Positions 1 to 8,057 of a stretch of 29,031 nucleotides of DNA are shown here, one piece after another. The stretch is taken from positions 1 through 29,031 of the forward strand of contig AUXH01000201.1 of assembly GCA_000482145.1 (NCBI GenBank), in the 5' to 3' direction. Each line of letters starts with the position of its first letter. Positions within the stretch are counted from its first letter, which is position 1. Source of the stretch: Strigomonas culicis (Eukaryota; Euglenozoa; Kinetoplastea; Trypanosomatida; Trypanosomatidae). A program made the translations under genes and the position numbers. A model generated the notes under the pieces. That model had not been told where the DNA came from. It searched no databases and saw only the letters and a program-made list of their open reading frames with translations.

Positions 1-3000
1 CCTTCTGCAGCGCCTCTTGTTTCTCGCCCATGTTGCGGCATGCTGCTCAGACTCCGTACGGAGCTGCGCCATGTCAGCCTCCGCGGCTTCTAGTTCCTTG
101 GCCTTTGCTCGGAGTTTATTCATTGCGTCTGTGAGTACACTGCGTGATTCGTCTGCAGCCTGGTGCCCAAGTGCACGCTCGGCATCCAACTCGCCTTCCA
201 GTGCTTCCTTTAGATCATTCGACTTCTCTATCTCCTCCTCTATCTTCTCGCGCAGCTGCGCGTTGTCGCTCTGCGCCGCCTCGAGGTCCTTCTGCAGCGC
301 CTGCTTCTCTTCTCTAGTCCTCACTGCATTAAGCTCGGACTCTACGCGCTGCCTCTCAATTTCACTCTGCGCGGCCTCAAGTTCCGTCTGGAGCGTGTCC
401 TTTTCGTTTGCCGCGGTTTGTTGCCAATCTCGGGACTCCGCAGATCGAATACTCGCCTCGGCTTGCATAGCTTCCAGTTGTTCGTGAAGACTATCGTTTT
501 CTTTTCGAATCGTCTTGAGTTCATCTTGGATAGCATGTTTTTCCTCGATATGTGTCTGTTGCAGTGTGTTCATATTTGCGGTGAGCTGTTCGACTTCTGC
601 ACTGAATCGCTCGATTTCTCTCTGAGCTACCGCGTGCTCGTCCTGCTTTATGCGTATATTTGCCGCGGCATCCGCGAGAGCACTGCGCAATGCGTCCTCG
701 GACACGGTCGCACAGCTTCGCAACGCCTCGGTCTCTCTCCGGGCGCTCTCGAGATCTCCTTGGAGAGAATCCTTTTCTACAGCAAACGTATCGGTCTGTT
801 GCTTCATTTGTGTGCGCATTTCCTCAACTAGTTGTTTTGACGCTCGCAGCTCCTCTTCCTTGTTAAACAGCTGTGTTGCTAGATGTTGCTCCTGTTCTTG
901 GAGAGTGAGTATTTCATTGTGACTCAGTTCTCTTTGTTTCTCCAGAGTTTGTTGTATTGAAGCAATCTCTGCTTGTGCACGTTCTAGTTCTTGAGTCAAT
1001 TCTCTTTTTGTTAAGGTGAAATCATCGTTTGTCGCTTGAAGGTGTGCTTGTTGTGTACTAACTTCTAATTCAAGGGTCGCAACATCTGATTTGGCCTTGT
1101 CCAGTTCACTTTGCAGTGAGTGCATTTCTTTCAGAAGTTCTTTTCGTTCATTGTTTGTGAGTGCTGCTTGTTCGTCCTTCGTCTTCAATATTATAGTTTG
1201 CTCAGCTAGCAACTGTTCATTTGCCGTTCGTAAACATGCTGTGTCTTCTTCATATTTGTTCTGAGCCTCTCTCAGCTCAGTTTCTTTCTCCTCCAGAGCT
1301 TGGTTCGTATGCGAAATCTCAGTCTCTAAGCTAGTAGCTTTTGTACAGAGTCTTTCTTTTTCTTCCGAGATCTCTGTCATCGCTACATGTAGATTTCTAT
1401 TCGCTCCAGTTAGCTCATTATTGTCTCTTACGGCGGCTTCCAGTGAGTTTTCAAGTGTTTTTATTGTTTCCTGTAAAGTGGTGTTCGTCATTTGGAGCCT
1501 CTCAACCATCTCGACCGTGATTTGGGTCTCCGCTTGTATGTTCATATAGTTTTTATTCTCTTGCTCAAATTGTAGAGTTAACTGAGCTACTTCCTTTTGG
1601 AGATCCACAAGTCGTTTTTCAGTGTCATCCTTCTCTGACTGGACTCGTTGGATCTCTCGCATACTTGCATCTTGGGACCGTGCTAGTTGACTTTGATAGT
1701 CGACAAGATCAGATTGAAACGATACATTTTCGGCCTCTAAAGTACGGTACGCGCTTTCCATCTGAACGAGTTTTTTTATTCTATCATCTAGTTCTTCATC
1801 ACCAACGCCGAGTGTCGTTCTTACAACGGATAGCAGCAGCCTGCAAGCACTAAGATCTTCTAATTCGGATGCGATTGTGTTTATTATATCGGTAGAAGAT
1901 GTATTCTCTAGTTGTAAATGTTTACGCAAAACAGTATCTACGGCAAGATGGTTTGCGCTGAAATGGGCCCACCGGTTAAGCAAGTTACTATTTTCTTCTT
2001 CCTTCATGCTCTCCTTGTCATCGTAGATGGTACCCTCTTCCTTCTTCAGTGTGGTGATGATTTGTTGAAGAAACCGAGAATAATCATTGCCACACCTCAT
2101 GGCCATTTCTAGTATGCAACTATTCGAATTTGCTGCCGCATAGAGAGGCGCTAGCACCCTAATCGACCACTGGTAGAACTTTCGGACCCGTTCCGTGGCG
2201 ATAGCGTAGCTGATATCCACTTCTCCTTTCTGAGACACTAAGCGCGTAGCCCATCGCATCAAGGTCTCTTCCTTGGTTTCCTCCGGTAGATCATTCGAAA
2301 CCCATGATTGTCTTCTGGGGTTTAGCTCGCGTGAGGTCGGTATTACTTCCTCCTCCAAGCTTATGTTGGCAAACGAAGTGGCGTCCAACATACTGTTTGT
2401 GTTACCATCTGGTAGCACAATCACACCTGTTGGTGTGTGCTGTTGGAGAGCAGCCAGCTTGGCCTCGAAAACTTCTACATCGCGTCGCCACACACTCTTT
2501 GCTGTTGCAAAATTGAGCTTTAAATCTGCTATTTCATGATCCCGCTCTTGGCGAAGCGCGTCGAGTTCAAGCATGACGTTCTCTAGTTCTTCTTGCTTCT
2601 CTCGCGTTATTTGTCTCTCCATCTCCAACGCCTGCACGGCTTCTAAGTGCGCAGCAGAGACAACCAGCTTCTGGTCATGTCCTTTGGTGGTTTCCTTCTT
2701 TCCGTTACCTTCATTGTTAACGCTGTCCATGTTTACGTCAACTTCACCACGGATGATCGAGAGAAACAGGTGGCGCTGTGAGGTGAACTCCTTGTACGTG
2801 GAGCGCATACCTTCCACAACGGCATCCGCAAACAAGAGGAGGGCGGTGCTCTGAAACCTCTCCATTTGCTTACATCTAATCTCTAAATCGAGCTGCTCTT
2901 GTTGTTGCTTTTCCTGTTCAATGGCAAATCGATTCGCGACACGCTTCAATTCCGAAACTGTTTCCTCCTTCTCTTCTGTGAGCGTCTTCAGCTGTTGTTG

Positions 3001-4410
3001 TGCCGCATCGAGCTCGTTGATGAACATCGTGTACATGTGCTGCATACGCTGCTCAACACGAATTGTCTCGATGCCTTTTCGGTTTGCTTCCGTGTGCGAT
3101 AGAAGGCCATTATCTAACTCTCGTTTAAATTTCTCGAACAGAGACTCACACGTCGAGGCGAGTAAATCGCTACTGAGAGAGGGACCTGCAGCTGTGTCTA
3201 CCGTTTCCTCTTCAAGTGCACGGCGGAGTTGCCCAATTCGTTCACGCTGCACGTTTTCGTCGACGATATCGTCCAACGAAGGCATCTGTCCTGACGTAGG
3301 GTCGTTGCTCCTCGCAGGAAAGCTAAAGCAGGTATTGAAGAAATCTTGGTGTAGCGCGTTCCAAAGCTGGAGGAGAGACATCAAGTGCTCCTCTCTTTCC
3401 CGCTCCACATTGTCCGTCTTGCCGTGTCGTTTGACGGCTGCCTCCAGGACGGACACGTGCATCTCTTCTGCACGCAGGGGTGGTGTCACGCCATCGAGGC
3501 ACGTCACGGCATCATACGAGGCGTTCTTGAAGTCGTCCAGTTCCTTCTGGAGCGCTGCATTGATCGCCTGCAGGGCTGCCATGTCATCCGCGATGGTGCC
3601 GGATTGCCCGACCGGTTTACCAGTATGCTGCGCGGAAGCTCCTACCACAGCTTTGGCCACGTCTGGGCGATCCTTTTCAATACTACGCACCAGGTGCTCG
3701 ACGAGCTCTTCCCACATCGCATCGTTATAGTCAGCACCGGTAACCTGCAGTGAAGAGTCCGACACGCACGCCATGTCATTTGCTATGCGAAGCGCGCGGT
3801 CTCGCCACAGCTCCGCCGCATGGGCAGTGGCGTGACCACCAGGTTCATCATCGCTCGTTGTGTCATCGTGGTCAAAGGCTCCACCTGTACTGAGGTTCGG
3901 TCGGGGGTGGCGCTTATCGCGGCCTTGAACAAGCTCTTCACGGAGCGGTGGACTTTTGTAAAGATCCACAAATTGTTTCCAGATACTAAAATCCTGCTCA
4001 GCGTCCGTGCAAAGCACGAGTCGCTCTCTTTTACCTAGCGTCAGCGTTCCAGGAACGGTGTTGTCACGTATAAACTCCAGTACCAAGTAGTAGTACGCCG
4101 GCGCCGTGCCTGCGCTTTGGGGGGCCACGCCCTTCTTTCGTGGCGACGCCGCCGTCGCCGTGGCCGATGAGGCATTCGGCTTGTGCTTGAACCAGGCAAT
4201 CCGCTTCATGCTGCGGAACGCAATTTCCCTGATCTGCTTCCCCTGTTGGCTAATGGTCGAGTACACCGCAAAGCGATCATTTTCAATGGTCACATAGTTT
4301 TTGGACCCGCGGCCGGCACCCACTTTGGTGGGCTTTTCGCTGTCTGCACACACCCATATCTCGCTCTTCATGATCATGGGTGTATCACTGGCATCGTCAA
4401 AGTACGACAT
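1..4410 (-). CDS. Giant coiled-coil protein with N-terminal PH-like domain, 3' end missing
   Basis: The ATG at 4408-4410 opens a frame with no stop through to base 1, giving 1470 codons; the gene continues past the left edge. Residues 1 to about 165 look like a compact beta-rich domain closed by a helix (QDFSIWKQFVDLYK), which resembles a PH-like fold and contains a disordered Ala/Thr/Ser insert. From about residue 250 the protein is almost entirely heptad-rich coiled coil (Glu, Gln, Lys, Leu, Ala). A globular-looking island at about 700-880 interrupts it. Towards the left edge the coil contains related units such as EKDSLQGDLESA, EKDTLQTELEAA and EKQALQKDLEAA. No motor or calcium-binding motif was seen. 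Such architecture fits a cytoskeletal or flagellar scaffold, but that is inference and I do not recognise the specific family. The last dozen codons at the edge lose coiled-coil character (see findings). Confidence 0.9.
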   Translation of the reverse strand, partial: MSYFDDASDTPMIMKSEIWVCADSEKPTKVGAGRGSKNYVTIENDRFAVYSTISQQGKQIREIAFRSMKRIAWFKHKPNASSATATAASPRKKGVAPQSAGTAPAYYYLVLEFIRDNTVPGTLTLGKRERLVLCTDAEQDFSIWKQFVDLYKSPPLREELVQGRDKRHPRPNLSTGGAFDHDDTTSDDEPGGHATAHAAELWRDRALRIANDMACVSDSSLQVTGADYNDAMWEELVEHLVRSIEKDRPDVAKAVVGASAQHTGKPVGQSGTIADDMAALQAINAALQKELDDFKNASYDAVTCLDGVTPPLRAEEMHVSVLEAAVKRHGKTDNVEREREEHLMSLLQLWNALHQDFFNTCFSFPARSNDPTSGQMPSLDDIVDENVQRERIGQLRRALEEETVDTAAGPSLSSDLLASTCESLFEKFKRELDNGLLSHTEANRKGIETIRVEQRMQHMYTMFINELDAAQQQLKTLTEEKEETVSELKRVANRFAIEQEKQQQEQLDLEIRCKQMERFQSTALLLFADAVVEGMRSTYKEFTSQRHLFLSIIRGEVDVNMDSVNNEGNGKKETTKGHDQKLVVSAAHLEAVQALEMERQITREKQEELENVMLELDALRQERDHEIADLKLNFATAKSVWRRDVEVFEAKLAALQQHTPTGVIVLPDGNTNSMLDATSFANISLEEEVIPTSRELNPRRQSWVSNDLPEETKEETLMRWATRLVSQKGEVDISYAIATERVRKFYQWSIRVLAPLYAAANSNSCILEMAMRCGNDYSRFLQQIITTLKKEEGTIYDDKESMKEEENSNLLNRWAHFSANHLAVDTVLRKHLQLENTSSTDIINTIASELEDLSACRLLLSVVRTTLGVGDEELDDRIKKLVQMESAYRTLEAENVSFQSDLVDYQSQLARSQDASMREIQRVQSEKDDTEKRLVDLQKEVAQLTLQFEQENKNYMNIQAETQITVEMVERLQMTNTTLQETIKTLENSLEAAVRDNNELTGANRNLHVAMTEISEEKERLCTKATSLETEISHTNQALEEKETELREAQNKYEEDTACLRTANEQLLAEQTIILKTKDEQAALTNNERKELLKEMHSLQSELDKAKSDVATLELEVSTQQAHLQATNDDFTLTKRELTQELERAQAEIASIQQTLEKQRELSHNEILTLQEQEQHLATQLFNKEEELRASKQLVEEMRTQMKQQTDTFAVEKDSLQGDLESARRETEALRSCATVSEDALRSALADAAANIRIKQDEHAVAQREIERFSAEVEQLTANMNTLQQTHIEEKHAIQDELKTIRKENDSLHEQLEAMQAEASIRSAESRDWQQTAANEKDTLQTELEAAQSEIERQRVESELNAVRTREEKQALQKDLEAAQSDNAQLREKIEEEIEKSNDLKEALEGELDAERALGHQAADESRSVLTDAMNKLRAKAKELEAAEADMAQLRTESEQHAATWARNKRRCRR

Positions 4411-5140
4411 TTTGTTGTTTTTCTCTCACGTAGGGGTATCGCTCTCAAGTATTAGTGGGAATAATAACAACAGCAAGAATGAGAAGAAGAAAAACGTAAT
4501 ACTTGAACTTTAAATATACACACGGTAGGATTTAAAAAAAAAGACAAAAGGCCAAAGAAGTGCGCTTTAACAAGAGCAACTATCTTGTAGTTCTCGTCTA
4601 GATAATGGTAACAGCTACAATAAAATGCTATTACACTGAAAAATGAGCGTGAATACGCTTCTTTTTCGTTTTTTTTTCTTTTTAAAGTCAACAACAACGA
4701 AAAAAAAAAACACCGTTAATCACCAATCTATAGCAAATGAACAATAAAGTCTAATCAAACGCGCAAAAAAAAAAGTGTTTATGGTTATTTATGGAAAGAA
4801 AGAAGTTATATAGAAAACACAATTTTATTGTTCAAGACGAGAAAGAAAAAGTATTATTAGAATCACTATGCGTCCCAAAAAAAAAGAGAGAAGAATAGAA
4901 TGGAGGGAAAAGGAAACAACTCAAACTTTGAACGCGAAAAAAAATCATGTGTCCACAACATGACATGCAATGTAAAAGATAAGGTACCAGAAAATCAGTA
5001 TCAAGAGCTAAGGAAAGGGGGCGTTGCCCTTCTGTTACTCTCATATAATTAAAATGACATTGTTGTTTTGTTAGTTGTACGGCTTCTTATTTGTCTACCT
5101 TGGTTTCTTCTTTTTTTTTTTCATTTAAGAGTATACTTGA
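4411..5140. other. Intergenic spacer, 730 bp
   Basis: AT-rich spacer holding the 3' UTR of the AP-3 beta gene and the 5' leader of the coiled-coil gene. It has many A/T homopolymer runs (for example near 4530, 4665, 4700 and 4767). Two minus-strand ORFs of 70-81 codons here have low-complexity translations and no start context; I do not regard them as genes. No RNA gene was recognised. Confidence 0.7.
4444..4495 (-). promoter_or_regulatory. Polypyrimidine tract and candidate trans-splice acceptor for the coiled-coil gene
   Basis: On the minus strand a T/C-rich tract (about 4468-4495) is followed by its first AG at 4445-4444. This leaves a 33-nt leader with no upstream ATG before the start codon at 4410. 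Inferred from kinetoplastid splicing rules. Confidence 0.5.
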
Positions 5141-7717
5141 TCAGTTGGCCTGTCCATACTCGTCACCAGCTTTGGGTTCCGCTTGTAAGAACACATCATC
5201 TAGTGCATTGCTATCCAGATCTTCCACTTTTCCGTCAAAGTCCCTCTTATCAAATGTGATAGTATCCTCCTGACGCACATGTCTGGCAATGGTATTCGCA
5301 TTGTTTGGCGCCTCTGACGTGTCGTCTTGTTTTCCAACAACTGGTACCGGCCCAATTGCGCTTCGCGGACCGCCACCGGCGCGGACAACAATCTTAACCT
5401 GCGGCCTCGATGGACCCGTCCGCGTCTGGGGGTGCTGCTGGCGCTTCCCACTCTCGTCCGAGTCATCGCTGGTGGAGCTCTGGGCATCCTCGTCGGTGTC
5501 GCTGCTCGCCGTGCTGCTGCCACTCGCCTCTTCGCACTCCGTATCTGTGGTGGCGTCCGTGGCACTGTGCTCAGCAGAATCCGTATAGAACTTATCCTTC
5601 GATGAGGCCGCACTGCCGGAACTGCTCGCCGACGCAGCTCGTTTCACGAGATCGAGTCGCACGGGGTGGCGCAGCGCGGCGTCGGTAGCCTTCGCCCGCC
5701 AGCCCGGCAGATCCTCATAGGAAAAGACCGCTGTGCGTAACAAGTGGGATAGTGAGCCGAGCTCGAACTGGGAGTGGTCCGCGTGTAGGTCCTGCGTGAT
5801 GGGCGCCGGCTTCGTGCTCAAGATCGCTGTTTTTAGCAGCGCAAAAGAGGGGCTCTCGCGGTCCACGACGTTCTCCAGCAAGCGCCCTTGATCGCGGATG
5901 ATGTAGTCCTCGTCGTAGCGCGCCAGGTCGAGGATGAAGAGAAACATCTGTTTAAATCGGTCGGCCACGTCGCTTGTGCCGTCCACGTGCAGCCACACCT
6001 TGCACCCCAGCAGCAGAACATCGCGCTTCACCAGCATGTCGAGGGTGGTGAACTTCTGCGCAAAGACGCGAAAGCAGTCGGGGGCGGCCCCCGCGATGGC
6101 CGTGCTCACGTGGACGTTCTCGCCGACCAGCCACAGGATGGTGCCCACGGCCGACGGCACCCGGATCTCATCTCGCATGACCTGCTCCATCAGCCGAAAC
6201 ACAAGCTTGACCGTGTGCGAGTTGACATCGGCGCCCTGCTGCACCACCAGAAGGCGCAGCACCGCGACGGCCTCCGAGACGATCTTGCAGCTGGGATGTG
6301 TGAACAGCGCCGCGAGGAGGTCCACCGCATAGGACGAGAGGTAAGGATGCTGGGTCACAAGGAGGCCCAGGCCAGAGACGGCGTCCACTACAACGGCATC
6401 ATCCACACTTCGCGTGTACGCCTTCAACTCCTTGTAAACACACGGTGCGGTTGCCTGCGTCACTAGTTTTGCCACTATACGAAACTTCAGCTGTCGCACC
6501 TGTGCCGGATCGCTGGGAATGAGAAAGAACTTCTTGATGTACAGCTCGAATGGAAGGGGACGCAGCGTGAGAAAGTTATACACGCAGTCGAGCACAATGC
6601 CATGCGTCTCTGGGGTACTACACGAGAGCAGGCGCATCAGTGGCTTCACGCAGTAATCCATGTAGTTGGGAGGGGCGCAGTGGTAGTACACCGAAGCCGC
6701 CGCAATCACGACGGCACTATTCGCGCTTCGGAGAAGTGTGCGCGCTGACCGCAGCAACAACGCCAGGTCCGGATCCATGTCCCCGTTATCCTCCGCCGCT
6801 GGGCTCGCGGCCGCGAACCTCTCTTCACTAGAGGAGCTACTCGTGCTACTGCTCGTCTCGTCCTCAGCGTTGTCTTTGGCGGTCCCATCCCCACCGTCCT
6901 CCGCCTCATTCCTGTCCTCCTTCGGCTTGGCTGGGTCGCAGAAGTTGAGACGCGCGTAGCGCAACAACACGTGAAGGATCGCCACCTGGCCGATCTCCTC
7001 ACACTGGTCTAGCACGCCACACAGATGAGTGAAAACCGGGTGCAAGAGGTCCAACTTGTTAGGACACACCTGCGTGTACGCCATCGCCGCCGCCGCCGCC
7101 ACGTCCGCATTCTTGTCCGCTAGTAGCTCTTGTAGAATACCGCGCACCACGGACCAGTCCATGTCGTTCTGCGCGACAGCATGGAGTTGTATGAGCGCGA
7201 TGGCAGCCGCCTTCCGCACAATGGGCGCCACGTCCTGCGAACACTTCTTGACGGCCACCAACACCACGGGCTGGATGGCTGGAATGCGAAGGGAGCTAAT
7301 CATTCGCAGCGCAAGCGACCGCACGTGCATGCTAGAGTTGACGAGGTCTTTTTGGAAGGCAGAGATCGATAGAAGCGCCTCGTTGGGGCATTCTTCAGCA
7401 TAGTACACTACGAACAGATAGATGAGCTTGCGCAGCTCAATGGTGGGGACGTGAATGTTCTTCACCACATCGGGGAATAAATGCTTCATGTCGTTGCCTT
7501 TGCACATCTGGGCCACAATGCGCTTCATCGTGTCTCTCTTCTCAAGTGCAGATTCGGAGCTTAGTCCACACCTTAGCTCGTCTGTCTTTGGCACAGTCGC
7601 GAAGAATTGCGCATCGCCGCCAACTAAGGATCGTGCTTTGGAGAGCACACCGCCGACCTGTGCAACATATTCGGTTGCCAATTCAGACACCTGAGTTGCT
7701 TGAGCAACCAAATTCAT
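5141..7717 (-). CDS. AP-3 adaptor complex subunit beta
   Basis: An 858-residue beta-adaptin, the large subunit of the AP-3 coat that sorts cargo from endosomes or the trans-Golgi to lysosome-related organelles such as acidocalcisomes. Residues about 45-600 form an adaptin N-terminal helical solenoid. Stretches such as MKRIVAQMCKGN, LFPDVVKNIHV, YAEECPNEALLSISAFQ, SSLRIPAIQPVV and TILWLVGENVH match AP-3 beta better than AP-1/2 or AP-4 beta. An acidic, Ser-rich insert (about 262-313) sits just before MDPDLALLLRSARTLL, where animal AP-3 beta also carries a charged insert. Residues about 695-757 are a Ser/Asp/Glu-rich hinge typical of AP-3 beta. Only about 100 further residues follow, so the usual C-terminal ear is missing or very reduced. 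The start is the first ATG after the candidate splice site. Confidence 0.93.
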   Translation of the reverse strand: MNLVAQATQVSELATEYVAQVGGVLSKARSLVGGDAQFFATVPKTDELRCGLSSESALEKRDTMKRIVAQMCKGNDMKHLFPDVVKNIHVPTIELRKLIYLFVVYYAEECPNEALLSISAFQKDLVNSSMHVRSLALRMISSLRIPAIQPVVLVAVKKCSQDVAPIVRKAAAIALIQLHAVAQNDMDWSVVRGILQELLADKNADVAAAAAMAYTQVCPNKLDLLHPVFTHLCGVLDQCEEIGQVAILHVLLRYARLNFCDPAKPKEDRNEAEDGGDGTAKDNAEDETSSSTSSSSSEERFAAASPAAEDNGDMDPDLALLLRSARTLLRSANSAVVIAAASVYYHCAPPNYMDYCVKPLMRLLSCSTPETHGIVLDCVYNFLTLRPLPFELYIKKFFLIPSDPAQVRQLKFRIVAKLVTQATAPCVYKELKAYTRSVDDAVVVDAVSGLGLLVTQHPYLSSYAVDLLAALFTHPSCKIVSEAVAVLRLLVVQQGADVNSHTVKLVFRLMEQVMRDEIRVPSAVGTILWLVGENVHVSTAIAGAAPDCFRVFAQKFTTLDMLVKRDVLLLGCKVWLHVDGTSDVADRFKQMFLFILDLARYDEDYIIRDQGRLLENVVDRESPSFALLKTAILSTKPAPITQDLHADHSQFELGSLSHLLRTAVFSYEDLPGWRAKATDAALRHPVRLDLVKRAASASSSGSAASSKDKFYTDSAEHSATDATTDTECEEASGSSTASSDTDEDAQSSTSDDSDESGKRQQHPQTRTGPSRPQVKIVVRAGGGPRSAIGPVPVVGKQDDTSEAPNNANTIARHVRQEDTITFDKRDFDGKVEDLDSNALDDVFLQAEPKAGDEYGQAN

Positions 7718-8057
7718 ATGCAGCCGCTAAATGGAAGCTGGGGGATTTAAAAAAAGTATATATATATATTGTATTTCGGTAGAACAGAAAAAAAATAGAA
7801 TGATCAACCGTATGATGCTGCTTAGTGGTAACCAATAAAGGGACAAGGAAAAGTGAGGGGGAAACCAAAGAGGAAACAAGTATTTGAACTTAAACAGCAC
7901 ACGACACAAAAACGAAAAATACAACACACGTACACGTATAACAACAACAACTGAAAGGGGGGGGGAGAGAAAACCAATAGGAACATAGTGTTTAAGATAC
8001 TGTGTTGCCAACGTTACGAATAAGTAAAATGGCAAAAAGCAAAAAGCGAAGAATCTC
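7718..8057. other. Intergenic spacer, 340 bp
   Basis: Holds the 3' UTR of the AP endonuclease gene and the leader of AP-3 beta. It contains a TA run (about 7757-7769), A runs and a G run near 7958-7966. No further gene is supported. Confidence 0.7.
7738..7799 (-). promoter_or_regulatory. Polypyrimidine tract and candidate trans-splice acceptor for AP-3 beta
   Basis: Two T-rich runs on the minus strand, around 7783-7797 and 7740-7758, flank a TA-rich stretch. The first AG after them is at 7739-7738 (read as CCCCCAG). The resulting leader is 20 nt, without an upstream ATG. Confidence 0.55.

Noticed and set aside
17..831. Ser/Ala/Cys-rich plus-strand ORFs of 137-156 codons near the left edge
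   Set aside because: Antisense readings of the repetitive coiled-coil coding sequence.
4452..5044. Two minus-strand ORFs of 81 and 70 codons in the 730-bp spacer
   Set aside because: Low-complexity translations of AT-rich UTR sequence, with no supporting leader or conserved motif.
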